DNA of 64,000 bases from Lachnospiraceae bacterium MD308 (GTDB taxonomy: Bacteria; Bacillota; Clostridia; Lachnospirales; Lachnospiraceae): the NCBI GenBank assembly GCA_000403475.2, contig KE159795.1, positions 736,807 through 800,806 on the forward strand. Direction: 5' to 3'. The notes beneath the pieces are model-generated. The model was not told the origin of the DNA. It saw nothing but the letters and a program-made list of their open reading frames with translations, and made no database searches. This document shows, piece after piece, positions 45,672 through 54,107 of the stretch. Numbering within the stretch: the stretch's first letter is position 1; each line of letters starts with the position of its first letter. Both the position numbers and the translations under genes were made by a program.

Positions 45672-46535
45672 TTAAAATCCTATGAATATTTCCATAGACT
45701 CAAGTACAATTCCTACGGATATTGCAAAAATAAACAATAATCCGGCTATTTTAGCATTTTCTTTTTTGTGCGAATTTACCTTGCAAAGCACTGCAAATCC
45801 CACTCCTGTCCCTGCACAAAGTCCGGAAATCACAGCTCCGAAAGATATTGCTCCGTTCAAATAAAGCTGTATAAGAATCACCGATGCTGCACAGTTGGGA
45901 ATGAAACCGATGAGTGCCGCAATAACCGGCTGCAGCAATGTATCTCCAAGAAGCAATGTCGATAAACGTTCCATCCCCAGCATATGGATACACAAATTCA
46001 AAACTCCGGTAAACACAAGCAAATACAGGAATATCTTCACAGTATGTCTCCATGCCGGAAGAACAATACCCGCTTTTTCCCCGTGACAGCCGCAATGTAC
46101 ACATATCTTCCCACATTCCTTTACAGCTTCAATTCTATTTGCAAAAAACATATCGGCACAGTAACCTGCAGTCACAGCAGCCAAAACCTTTACCGCAAGA
46201 AGCATTCCCACCTCCTTAAGCTTTCCCGGATTGCCCATAATAATTAATATTGCCTCGTCCGATGTTGCCATAAATACTGCCATCAAAGTCCCAAGCGAGA
46301 TAACCCCTCCTGCATATAAATTGGCTGCCATCACGGAAAAGCCGCATTGCGGCACACATCCTGCCAATGCACCCACTACCGGTCCTGCCTTTCCGAGCTT
46401 TCGAAGCGCTCTGCCCGTCAGATTGCCGGAGCAATGCTCTAAAGTCTCGATAAGCAGGAACGCAATAAACAAAAAGGGCAACATTTTTAAACAATCCAGT
46501 ACAGTATCCAGAATAATATCCGATAAAAGCTCCAT
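45672..46535 (-). CDS. Putative 10TM heavy-metal exporter, ArsP_2-like
   Basis: A 287-residue polytopic protein made of two related halves. The half-repeats each have a cysteine motif: GALAGCVPQCGFSV in the first and GFIPNCAASV in the second. A hydrophilic middle loop holds a metal-binding-like CGKICVHCGCH. These features fit the ArsP_2-like putative exporter family often labelled arsenic efflux or manganese transporter. The metal cannot be told from sequence. It lies 23 bp from the cytidylate-kinase-like gene, in the same direction. Confidence 0.8.
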   Translation of the reverse strand: MELLSDIILDTVLDCLKMLPFLFIAFLLIETLEHCSGNLTGRALRKLGKAGPVVGALAGCVPQCGFSVMAANLYAGGVISLGTLMAVFMATSDEAILIIMGNPGKLKEVGMLLAVKVLAAVTAGYCADMFFANRIEAVKECGKICVHCGCHGEKAGIVLPAWRHTVKIFLYLLVFTGVLNLCIHMLGMERLSTLLLGDTLLQPVIAALIGFIPNCAASVILIQLYLNGAISFGAVISGLCAGTGVGFAVLCKVNSHKKENAKIAGLLFIFAISVGIVLESMEIFIGF

Positions 46536-46558
46536 ATATTAAAAACCTTCCAAATTTT

Positions 46559-47176
46559 TTATGCTTTATATATCATCTCAAGCACATCTACCATTCTCTC
46601 TAGACCAAGCCTGCTGGCATTCAATACAATCTGATGCGCATCTGCACTCCCCCACTCTTGATTGGTGTGGGACTCATAATAGTATTTCCGCTCTCTGTCA
46701 ACTTTCGCAATTTTATCAGCCGCTTTCTTCTCCGACATATCATAGCGCTTGGCAATACGTCTGATACGGTCTTCTTTATCGGCACAGATAAATACATCAA
46801 TACAGTTCTCATGGTCTTTCAGAACAAAGTCCGCACATCTTCCTACAATTACACAAGGGCCACGATAAGCAAGCTTGCGGATAATCTCTGTCTGAATCTC
46901 ATAAACCTGTTCATTGAGCGGCTGGATTGTCTTTATATCTCCTGCATTTTCAGCGTACTCCATCGAGGTAAGCGCATATCCTGAAAGAAAGCTGTTCAAC
47001 GTCGTTTCATCCACTGCACGCGCCGTTTCTTCACGGATATCCAGCTTTTTTGCTACCATCCGCACCAAATTGTTATCATAGAGCGGAATGTCAAGCCTAG
47101 TGGCCAAAAGATTTCCAATCTCATGTCCCCCGCTTCCGAACTGCCTTCCTATTGTTATGATTTTGTGAGCTGTCAT
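46559..47176 (-). CDS. Cytidylate kinase-like family protein
   Basis: A 205-residue P-loop kinase-like protein with IGRQFGSGGHEIG as its phosphate loop (GxxGSGG) and a late R-x-x-R-R-I-x-K-R lid-like segment. It belongs to the Cmk-like family (Cytidylate_kin2 type) found beside or apart from true cmk; its substrate is not proven. The frame is open for 41 more codons upstream, but the ATG at 47176 follows AGAGGAGG at 7 nt and gives MTAHKIITIG. Confidence 0.87.
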   Translation of the reverse strand: MTAHKIITIGRQFGSGGHEIGNLLATRLDIPLYDNNLVRMVAKKLDIREETARAVDETTLNSFLSGYALTSMEYAENAGDIKTIQPLNEQVYEIQTEIIRKLAYRGPCVIVGRCADFVLKDHENCIDVFICADKEDRIRRIAKRYDMSEKKAADKIAKVDRERKYYYESHTNQEWGSADAHQIVLNASRLGLERMVDVLEMIYKA

Positions 47177-47464
47177 ACAAATCCCTCCTCTGCCCGTCCC
47201 CAACATACGAACTGCTGGATGCCGGTTAAAATGTATCTCTCCGCGTGTTGTTAATATTATACTACAAAAAATCATGGAAAAGTAAATTAATTCTTTCACT
47301 TTTAGATGTCATTTTTTCCTCGTCCTGGGAATACAAATATGGTACAAGTACTTAGACTTCATTAAAATATATCAATGTTGATTATTTTTAATCAATTTGT
47401 TTATTAGTTTTGTATTCTTTCTATGATATTTTTACATAAAATATGGTTTTTTTGTCTAAAAACG

Positions 47465-47493
47465 TGGAAAATATTGAAAAAAAATTGTATAAT
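47465..47493 (+). promoter_or_regulatory. Promoter of glgCD
   Basis: Plus-strand TGGAAA (47465-47470), 17-bp spacer, consensus TATAAT (47488-47493), 32 bp before glgC. The rest of the 349-bp gap 47177-47525 is AT-rich; it also holds a TATAAT facing the kinase-like gene, but no other feature. Confidence 0.55.
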
Positions 47494-47525
47494 ATAAATC
47501 AACACTATGAAAGAGAGGACTCATT

Positions 47526-48665
47526 ATGAAACAAAACAATATGTTAGCCATGATTTTGGCCGGTGGCCGCGGCAGCCGCCTTCATGATTTGACTAATAAA
47601 GTTGCAAAACCAGCTGTTTCATATGGCGGGAAATACCGCATCGTGGATTTTCCGCTCAGTAATTGCGCTAACAGCGGCATTGATGTTGTAGGCGTTCTTA
47701 CCCAATATGAATCTGTTTTACTTAACAGTTATGTCGCAGCCGGCGGGCGCTGGGGGCTTGACGCCAGAGACAGTGGTGTATTTGTACTTCCTCCACGCGA
47801 AAAAGCAGATGCCAACCTGGATGTTTACCGTGGTACAGCAGATGCTATTTCCCAGAACATTGACTTCATTGATTCTTACTCACCAGAATACCTTCTTGTT
47901 CTTTCGGGAGACCACATTTACAAGATGAACTATGCAAAAATGCTTGCTCATCACAACGAGTGCGGGGCAGACGCTACCATCGCCGTAATCGAAGTACCCA
48001 AAAAGGAGGCAAGCCGTTTCGGCATTATGAATACAGATGAGAATGGCAATATCGTAGAATTTGAGGAGAAGCCAGAACATCCGAAGAGCAATCTTGCCTC
48101 TATGGGCATTTACATATTCAGTTGGAAGACTCTCCGCAAAATGCTGATTGCGGATATGAAAAACGCTGAATCAAGTCATGATTTCGGTAAGGACATTATA
48201 CCTTCCCTTCTCGCTGACGGCCGTAAGCTTGTAGCTTACAAGTTTAAAGGCTACTGGAAAGATGTGGGAACGATTGATTCTCTTTGGGAAGCCAACATGG
48301 ATCTTTTAGATTCCAACAACGACCTTGACTTAAGCGACCCTACCTGGAAAATCTATACAGAAGATTCTACCACGCTGCCGCAGTATCTCGGACCAAACGC
48401 TGACATCAGGCGAGCATTCATCACACAAGGCTGTGTCGTGGACGGCGAAGTTAAAAACTCTGTTCTGTTTACCGGTGCTAAAGTCGGAAAAGGTGCGAAA
48501 ATTATTGACAGCGTACTGATGCCAGGCGTTGAAGTAGAGGAAGGCGCTGTTATAACACGCGCTCTTGTAGCGAATGACGTCAAGATTGGCAAGGGTGCAA
48601 AAGTCGGAAACGCAAACAGCGAACACATTGAGCTTGTGGCAAAACGTGTAAAGGGGGTAGAGTAA
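47526..48665 (+). CDS. glgC: Glucose-1-phosphate adenylyltransferase
   Basis: Catalytic ADP-glucose synthase (379 residues) for glycogen synthesis. It has the nucleotide-binding [28 protein letters not shown] and the sugar-site [10 protein letters not shown] segment, and a C-terminal left-handed beta-helix. It is followed one base later by glgD, so the two make a co-translated pair (hetero-oligomer in Firmicutes). Confidence 0.96.
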   Translation: MKQNNMLAMILAGGRGSRLHDLTNKVAKPAVSYGGKYRIVDFPLSNCANSGIDVVGVLTQYESVLLNSYVAAGGRWGLDARDSGVFVLPPREKADANLDVYRGTADAISQNIDFIDSYSPEYLLVLSGDHIYKMNYAKMLAHHNECGADATIAVIEVPKKEASRFGIMNTDENGNIVEFEEKPEHPKSNLASMGIYIFSWKTLRKMLIADMKNAESSHDFGKDIIPSLLADGRKLVAYKFKGYWKDVGTIDSLWEANMDLLDSNNDLDLSDPTWKIYTEDSTTLPQYLGPNADIRRAFITQGCVVDGEVKNSVLFTGAKVGKGAKIIDSVLMPGVEVEEGAVITRALVANDVKIGKGAKVGNANSEHIELVAKRVKGVE

Positions 48666-48666
48666 T

Positions 48667-49791
48667 ATGTGTAATGCGTTAGGAATTGTAAATTTTGCCG
48701 GAAATCATATCTGGGTAGAGGGGTTACACGACTACCGCCCGGTCGCAGCATTTTCATTCCTTGGAAGATACCGCGTCGTAGACTTTCCGATTTCCAATAT
48801 GAGCAACAGCGGCATGGATCATATTCAAGTATACTTAAATGCAAAACCCCGCTCTCTGATTGAGCATCTCGGCTCCGGCCGCCATTACAACATCAACTCC
48901 AAGCGTGGCAAGCTCCATATGTTGTTTGCCGACAGCATGATCGACCATGACATGTACAATAACGACATTGCCGCATACATGGAGAATTTAGAGAGCATAG
49001 CACATGCAAAAGAACCGTACGTTCTTGTCGCTCCAAGCTACATGGTGTATACCCAGGATTTCAATACTCTGCTTAACTCCCATATTGAGTCCGGGGCAGA
49101 CGTTACTCTGTTATACCATTCTGTTGACAATGCAAAGGATGCATATGTGAACTGCGACATTTTGAATCTCAATAAACAAAAGGGCGTCCTCTCTATTGAG
49201 AAAAATCGCGGGAATGCAAAGAACCGCAACATTTTTATGGATACATATGTAATGAGAAAAGAGCTTTTCATCGACCTCATCAAGAAGGCAAAAAAGACCT
49301 CTTCTCTCTATACCCTTTCTGATATTATCAGCAGCGAATGCGGTGAAAATGGCTCTTTAGATATACGCGGTGTTTCCCATCGGGGTTATTTCGCAGCCAT
49401 TACAGATTTTAAAGGGTATTACAACGCTAATATCGAGCTGACGGACTACAATGTCGCCAACTCACTGTTTGACTCAAGCTGGCCCATTTATACCAGAACT
49501 AACGATTCAAGCCCTACCCACTATTCCGAGGACGGCAGCGCGAAGAATTCTGTTATATCTAATGGCTGCTTGATTGAAGGCACGGTTGATAACTGCGTCA
49601 TCGGGCGCGGCTGCACAATCAAAGAGGGTGCTGTAGTCAAAAATTGTGTAATTCTCTCCGATGTAACTATCGGCGCAGGAATTCATGCAGAAAATCTTGT
49701 CATCGACCGCAACGCAAAACTTACCAAAGTAAAAGAAGTCGTTGCCAAAGACGGAGATCCGCACTATGTAAAGCGGTATGATGTAATTTAG
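48667..49791 (+). CDS. glgD: GlgD, non-catalytic partner of ADP-glucose synthase
   Basis: A 374-residue paralogue of GlgC. It keeps RYRVVDFPISN and the C-terminal beta-helix, but the N-terminal GGRGxRL loop of GlgC is missing (the N-terminus reads ALGIVNFAGNH). This fits the known regulatory, inactive GlgD subunit. The stop of glgC and the start of glgD are separated by a single base. Confidence 0.94.
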   Translation: MCNALGIVNFAGNHIWVEGLHDYRPVAAFSFLGRYRVVDFPISNMSNSGMDHIQVYLNAKPRSLIEHLGSGRHYNINSKRGKLHMLFADSMIDHDMYNNDIAAYMENLESIAHAKEPYVLVAPSYMVYTQDFNTLLNSHIESGADVTLLYHSVDNAKDAYVNCDILNLNKQKGVLSIEKNRGNAKNRNIFMDTYVMRKELFIDLIKKAKKTSSLYTLSDIISSECGENGSLDIRGVSHRGYFAAITDFKGYYNANIELTDYNVANSLFDSSWPIYTRTNDSSPTHYSEDGSAKNSVISNGCLIEGTVDNCVIGRGCTIKEGAVVKNCVILSDVTIGAGIHAENLVIDRNAKLTKVKEVVAKDGDPHYVKRYDVI

Positions 49792-49830
49792 ACATATCTC
49801 AATATATATAGGATGCTATAAGTAAAAACA

Positions 49831-49862
49831 GGTGAGAATCCAGCGTACAATGGATTCTCACC
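49831..49862 (+). terminator. Terminator of glgCD
   Basis: A 12-bp perfect stem (GGTGAGAATCCA with TGGATTCTCACC), then TTATTTAATCC. It may serve both this operon and the opposing iron-sulfur genes. Confidence 0.75.
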
Positions 49863-49921
49863 TTATTTAATCCTTTAATAACGAAAGCTATCTTGACGTT
49901 CCATGGATGATAACAGGATTT

Positions 49922-51190
49922 TCACTTTTCTTTCTGATACTTTGACAGGAGCCTGTCCAGATATACCGACTTGAACTGCTTGCTTGCCAGCGCCTGCTTA
50001 AGCGGCGGCAGCTTTAGTATCGTTCCGAACACCGCTGCCATTGCGCGGTGGTTCGCAAATGCCTGATTGTCAAATATCAGATTTTGCAGCGTTCCTTTTT
50101 CGATTGCCTGCAATACAAACCGGTGGGTGCTGTTCACCGGCGTAATGACCTGTATCGGCCTTCGCTCCAGGGAAATTGCTTTTGTCGGGCAGTTTCTTGC
50201 ACATACGCCGCATCCAAGGCAGATTTCCCCATCAATCACGGGGCGGCCTTCTTTCATGGAAATTGCCAGTATGGGGCAGACTTTCGCGCATTTTCCACAT
50301 CCGATGCATGTTTTGACGGATACCTTCGGCATATAGTTAGTGGTGGCAACGGGCTGCATGGGGCTGAATCTCCTCGCAGCCTGCAAAGCTTCGCAGCAGC
50401 ATCCGCAGCAATTACAAATAAACGCCGGGTGTTCCCTGACATTTTCACCGATCTGCACCAGATTACTCTCATAGGAACGCTCTAAGACTTCTTTCGCCTC
50501 CTCCTTGGAAATGAGCCTTGCATAATCCCCATGCTCTGCCAGGGAGCGAGCTACATTATCAAATGTCAGGCACACATCCCACGGCGCGTTTATCTCACAC
50601 GGATGCCCCGCATGATACATCTTATGCCTGCAATAGCAGGTTCCAAGGCCAATGTACTTCGCTTCCTCCACAATATGGGTCGCCCGTTCATAGTCAAGGA
50701 TGTGGTTCGTTTTGTCGTTGGTAAGGACAGGCTCCTGGACATATACCCGTCCAAGGCGTGTCTCTGTGGCAAAGAATAAATCTTTTACAAAATCCTCCTC
50801 CACGTTCATATATTGATAATAAAGCTCACTCAGATATTTCTGGTCTATGTCTCCCCTTGTTCGCATCAAGGCAAATTCGATAAATCCTGCCATCGGGGGC
50901 GGCATCACAAACTGCCTCTCCCCACGGTAATCAGAATCCACCAAAAGAGCTTTCTCGCAGAGGCGGTCTAATAGTTTCTCCGCTTTTGCCTCTGTTGTTC
51001 CCCAGATCCTTGCAGCCTTTTTCAGCGTAAAAGGGCGAACCGGCAGAAGCGCAACCCATTTTGCCTCTTTTTCTGTGTATAGAACCTGAAGAATCTTATA
51101 TAATGTATCGGACGCAGGCGCGCCCTGCGTAAACCAGTTGATCCTGTCCTCCAGATTTTTATATGCGTCCTTTGTCGTCAGATGTCCCAT
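49922..51190 (-). CDS. Iron-sulfur protein with an N-terminal winged-helix-like region and two 4Fe-4S clusters
   Basis: A 422-residue protein. Residues 35-110 (KEAKWVALLPVRPFTLKKAA) look like a winged helix. Cysteine-rich segments follow: GTCYCRHK, ICNCCGCCCE and a typical ferredoxin pair (CIGCGKCAKVCP and CLGCGVCARNCP, about 300-350). I recognise the pattern as a 4Fe-4S dicluster protein, role unknown. It lies 20 bp after the aldo/keto reductase gene, which also ends in a ferredoxin domain, so the two probably exchange electrons. Confidence 0.82.
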   Translation of the reverse strand: MGHLTTKDAYKNLEDRINWFTQGAPASDTLYKILQVLYTEKEAKWVALLPVRPFTLKKAARIWGTTEAKAEKLLDRLCEKALLVDSDYRGERQFVMPPPMAGFIEFALMRTRGDIDQKYLSELYYQYMNVEEDFVKDLFFATETRLGRVYVQEPVLTNDKTNHILDYERATHIVEEAKYIGLGTCYCRHKMYHAGHPCEINAPWDVCLTFDNVARSLAEHGDYARLISKEEAKEVLERSYESNLVQIGENVREHPAFICNCCGCCCEALQAARRFSPMQPVATTNYMPKVSVKTCIGCGKCAKVCPILAISMKEGRPVIDGEICLGCGVCARNCPTKAISLERRPIQVITPVNSTHRFVLQAIEKGTLQNLIFDNQAFANHRAMAAVFGTILKLPPLKQALASKQFKSVYLDRLLSKYQKEK

Positions 51191-51210
51191 GCTTTTCCCT
51201 CCTCAGCGCA

Positions 51211-52233
51211 TCACAGGCTTTTCCCAGCCAGAATCTCCTTGTAGTCTTTATAGTTCTTTTTCAAAAGCTCCGGCGTGTCAAGGCCATATGGACATTTTGA
51301 CCTGCATTTCCCACATTCCAGGCAGCCTTCTATTTTTTTCATCTTCTCCTGAGTCTCCTTATTCAAGAAATTGGCTGTTACCGCCCTGCGGATAAGAAGA
51401 GACATCCTGGCACAATTATTGATCTCTATTCCCGCCGGACATGGCATGCAGTATCCGCATCCCCTGCAGAAGTCACCCTTAAACTCTTTGATATCCTCCG
51501 CTATCCTTTCTGCTATGCCGCCTTCCATCTTCGGCGGGTTCTCCTGATAGGAAAGGAATTCGTCAAGCTCGCTCTCCCGCTGGATTCCCCAGATAGGCAG
51601 CACGTTGTCATATTCATTCATAAATGCGTAAGCCATCTCCGAATGGTTGATAAGCCCTCCTGCCAGCGCCTTCATCGCCAGGAACCCCATATCCTTTTCC
51701 CTGCACTGCTCCGCCAGCTCTTTCTCACTCTCCGAGCTCAGATAGCTGAAAGGAAACTGTAACGTATCATATAACCCGCTTTCAACCGCCTCACGAGCCA
51801 CTGCCAGACGGTGGTTGGTAATTCCGATATGGCGAATCTTCCCCTGTCTTTTCGCCTCAAGCGCAGCATCATATAATCCGTCTTCGCCGCCTGGTTTCGG
51901 GCAGAACGGCGGATTGTGAAACTGGTATACGTCTATGTAATCCGTTCCCAGTTTCTCCAGCGAGACTTCCAGATCCTTCCAGAAACCCTCCGCAGTTTCC
52001 GCCATTGTCTTTGTTGTTATGAAAATGTCCTCCCTCACGTCTGAAAGAGCGTAATGAATCTTTTCCTCGCTGTCAGAATATGCCCTCGCCGTGTCAAACA
52101 GGCGGATTCCGTTATCATACGCTTTTCTGAGTATCCTGGCCGCCTCCTCTTTTCCGGCTCTCTGAATCGGCAATGCCCCGAATCCGTTCTTATTGACTGT
52201 AATCCCTGTTCTTCCCAATCTTACTTTGTCCAT
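51211..52233 (-). CDS. Aldo/keto reductase with a C-terminal 4Fe-4S domain
   Basis: A 340-residue fusion. The N-terminal AKR barrel shows the tetrad region FDTARAYSDSEEKI (Asp and Tyr), ITTKT (Lys) and VYQFHN (His). The C-terminal part (about 255-325) has two cluster motifs (CRGCGYCMPCP and CLECGKCRSKCP). Such Fe-S reductases are common in Clostridia and may use ferredoxin electrons in place of, or with, NADPH. The start has GGAG at 8 nt. It is the first gene of the two-gene unit. Confidence 0.9.
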   Translation of the reverse strand: MDKVRLGRTGITVNKNGFGALPIQRAGKEEAARILRKAYDNGIRLFDTARAYSDSEEKIHYALSDVREDIFITTKTMAETAEGFWKDLEVSLEKLGTDYIDVYQFHNPPFCPKPGGEDGLYDAALEAKRQGKIRHIGITNHRLAVAREAVESGLYDTLQFPFSYLSSESEKELAEQCREKDMGFLAMKALAGGLINHSEMAYAFMNEYDNVLPIWGIQRESELDEFLSYQENPPKMEGGIAERIAEDIKEFKGDFCRGCGYCMPCPAGIEINNCARMSLLIRRAVTANFLNKETQEKMKKIEGCLECGKCRSKCPYGLDTPELLKKNYKDYKEILAGKSL

Positions 52234-52310
52234 AATCTCATCTCCACCCTTTCTTCGATGACTTTGACGCTAATATCTATTTCCTCTTGCATCATAAAAT
52301 CAGTATAACA

Positions 52311-52370
52311 TATATTATACTGGAATCCATCACTATTTTCTCTGTGCATCTATTGCTTTTTTTCTTTTTT
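52311..52370. repeat. Left 60-bp direct repeat bounding the accessory island
   Basis: It matches 61411-61470 in the same orientation at about 52 of 60 positions, including an exact core GGAATCCATCACTATTTTCTC. It lies upstream of the aldo/keto reductase gene, just past the terminator at 52385-52418. Confidence 0.85.
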
Positions 52371-52384
52371 GTGAAAAATATTCA

Positions 52385-52418
52385 GGAGCGATGTAACTCG
52401 TATGAATCACATCGCTCC
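52385..52418 (-). terminator. Terminator of the island membrane-protein gene
   Basis: A 10-bp perfect stem (GGAGCGATGT with ACATCGCTCC), followed on the minus strand by TGAATATTTTT, 40 bp past the stop at 52459. Confidence 0.75.
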
Positions 52419-52458
52419 CTGCTATGGACTATCTATTTCCCGACAGCCCCATTTCATT

Positions 52459-53130
52459 TTACTCCTTATTTTTATTCTGTATCTTGTAATCAAACAGATA
52501 AAATACCAGTGCACCGAGCGCAACCGTGACCAACATATAATAAGCCGCCTCCACTTTTGTAAGATAGCAGAATGCCAGACAGACAGCCAAAGGTATCAGA
52601 TACAGGCCTATCTGTTTTTTGCTTTTTATAATACTCTGTGCAACAAGCCCTCCAAAAAGTGCCGGTATAGCAAAATTAAATGCGGGCTGCAGGGATTCAT
52701 TCTGTAGAATGGGCTTTAATGGAACGGAAAACAACATTCCCAGACACAAAAGTACGATCGTCGTTATATTCGACGCGCCGCAGGCTATGATCGCCATCGT
52801 ATGGCACTCGTCTGTATTTGGCTCAAGTTCCAGGGCATTCATTGTTCCTACTGTGGCGGGCATATGAAGATTCGTTACATTTCCGGTTGTATATGACATA
52901 TACAGCGCTCCCGGTCCCATTGTTGTCATATATCCAAAATATTCTGCAGGCCACCATGGCGCAAGTATAAGCGTCAATGTGATAATACCCGGAATAATCA
53001 TCTTGAAGTCAGGCCATACACCGTAAACCATACTTATTACAATCGGGAAAGAGCTCATTAGTATCAGTAAGATTGCGCTGGAACCCATCCCAAAATTGTG
53101 TACCCACTTTGTAAAGCTTTCTTTTGTCAT
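52459..53130 (-). CDS. Multi-pass membrane protein of unknown function
   Basis: A 223-residue protein with about six hydrophobic helices. Its middle loop (MPATVGTMNALELEPNTDECHTM) is more hydrophilic and holds Cys and His. I do not recognise a family. The ATG at 53130 follows AAGGGGG. It overlaps the stop of the TnpW-like gene by 4 bp (ATGA), and it lies inside the repeat-bounded island, so it may be element cargo. Confidence 0.65.
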   Translation of the reverse strand: MTKESFTKWVHNFGMGSSAILLILMSSFPIVISMVYGVWPDFKMIIPGIITLTLILAPWWPAEYFGYMTTMGPGALYMSYTTGNVTNLHMPATVGTMNALELEPNTDECHTMAIIACGASNITTIVLLCLGMLFSVPLKPILQNESLQPAFNFAIPALFGGLVAQSIIKSKKQIGLYLIPLAVCLAFCYLTKVEAAYYMLVTVALGALVFYLFDYKIQNKNKE

Positions 53131-53369
53131 AATATCTGCCCCCTTCCTCTCACAATGCCACACACGCGATATCCCTGTTTGTCATTAGGCGGTTTGACGG
53201 TTTCCGATTTTATGAGCCGTATCATCTTGTCGCAGAGCCGTTCTGAGCCGCCGCAGGAGGCAGACACTTCATAGTATGTGCCGCCGATTTTGTTGCAGAC
53301 GGTTTCCTCTGTCGGCTTCCCTTTTTCGGGCAGATAGCCGCTGTCCTTGATTTCCAGTTCCCAATCCAT
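53127..53369 (-). CDS. TnpW-like transposon-encoded small protein
   Basis: An 80-residue protein. The segment IGGTYYEVSASCGGSERLCDKMIRLI has the TnpW-type pattern (TYxVS, then a helix with KIxRLI) found in Clostridial conjugative transposons. The frame is open 16 codons upstream of the ATG at 53369, which has GGAAGGG at 6 nt. The last residues (RGRGQIL) read through the ribosome binding site of the next gene and may be non-native, marking a recombination junction. Confidence 0.6.
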   Translation of the reverse strand: MDWELEIKDSGYLPEKGKPTEETVCNKIGGTYYEVSASCGGSERLCDKMIRLIKSETVKPPNDKQGYRVCGIVRGRGQIL

Positions 53370-53513
53370 TCTTTTCCCTTCCTTTCCGTATTTGCTAAAT
53401 GATAAGTTTCGGAGCAAGCATATGAATGAGTTTTAATAGGAACACTGTAATATCAAGGCTTTTCGGAGCCAGCAACCACAAAAAAATATTATTTGAGCTA
53501 TCACATTACGCAG

Positions 53514-53546
53514 AAAGCCGTCCGACATGAAAAAACGGGCGGCTTT
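53514..53546 (+). terminator. Terminator-like hairpin inside the element remnant
   Basis: Stem AAAGCCGTCC with GGGCGGCTTT, followed by TTTGCG, in the non-coding stretch between the TnpW-like gene and the GC-rich element gene. Confidence 0.5.
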
Positions 53547-53642
53547 TTTGCGTGGATAGCCGGGAGGGAGGCGAAAAAATAGTAACAAACTTTTAGCGCA
53601 AGATTTGTGCAACATTCACGAAATTAAAAAAGGAGGTAACGA

Positions 53643-54107
53643 ATGGCAGACGAAAAATTAAACGTGAGCCCGGAGGAAAATCCCCAGCCCAGCTTGTTCG
53701 ATACCGGCTCGGAGGGTGCTCCTGCCCAGGACGCTCCCGCCCCGGAGCCCCCGGCCCCGGAGAATGTCTCCGCTGACCAGATTGAAAAGCTGATGGCGGA
53801 GCGGCGGGCGGCGGAACGTGCGGAGGTGGAAAAGAACGAGCCGCCCGAACCGGAACAGCCGCCCACCCCGGCCCCGGAGGAAAAGGCCGTCGAGGAAAAG
53901 GGGCCCGCCAAAAAGGACAAGGCCCTCAAAGAAAAAGCTCCCGAGCCGGATAAGTCCAAGGGCAGGCGGGGCCGCAAGCCCAAGGAAGAAAAAGCGGGGC
54001 CCGGTGAACCGGGAGGGACGGGGGCCGCCGTGGCCGCCCGGCCAAGGCTGATAAGGCGGCCCCGGACAGGCCCCCGTCCCAACCTCGAGACAAAATCGAG
54101 CTGTTGA
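53643..54107 (+). pseudogene. Broken GC-rich element gene (Pro/Glu/Lys/Ala-rich protein)
   Basis: The frame starts with AGGAGG before ATG and is far richer in GC than its neighbours. It codes an unfolded, charged protein (PEPPAPENVS, GRRGRKPKEEK) like the N-terminal parts of Clostridial element proteins. Near 54030-54045 the sense changes frame: after AAVAA the +1-shifted frame reads RPAKADKAAPDRPPSQPRDK, which is clearly the true continuation. It is then cut off by the IS1182-family element at 54098. The gene is thus frameshifted and truncated. The parent protein was not identified. Confidence 0.75.
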
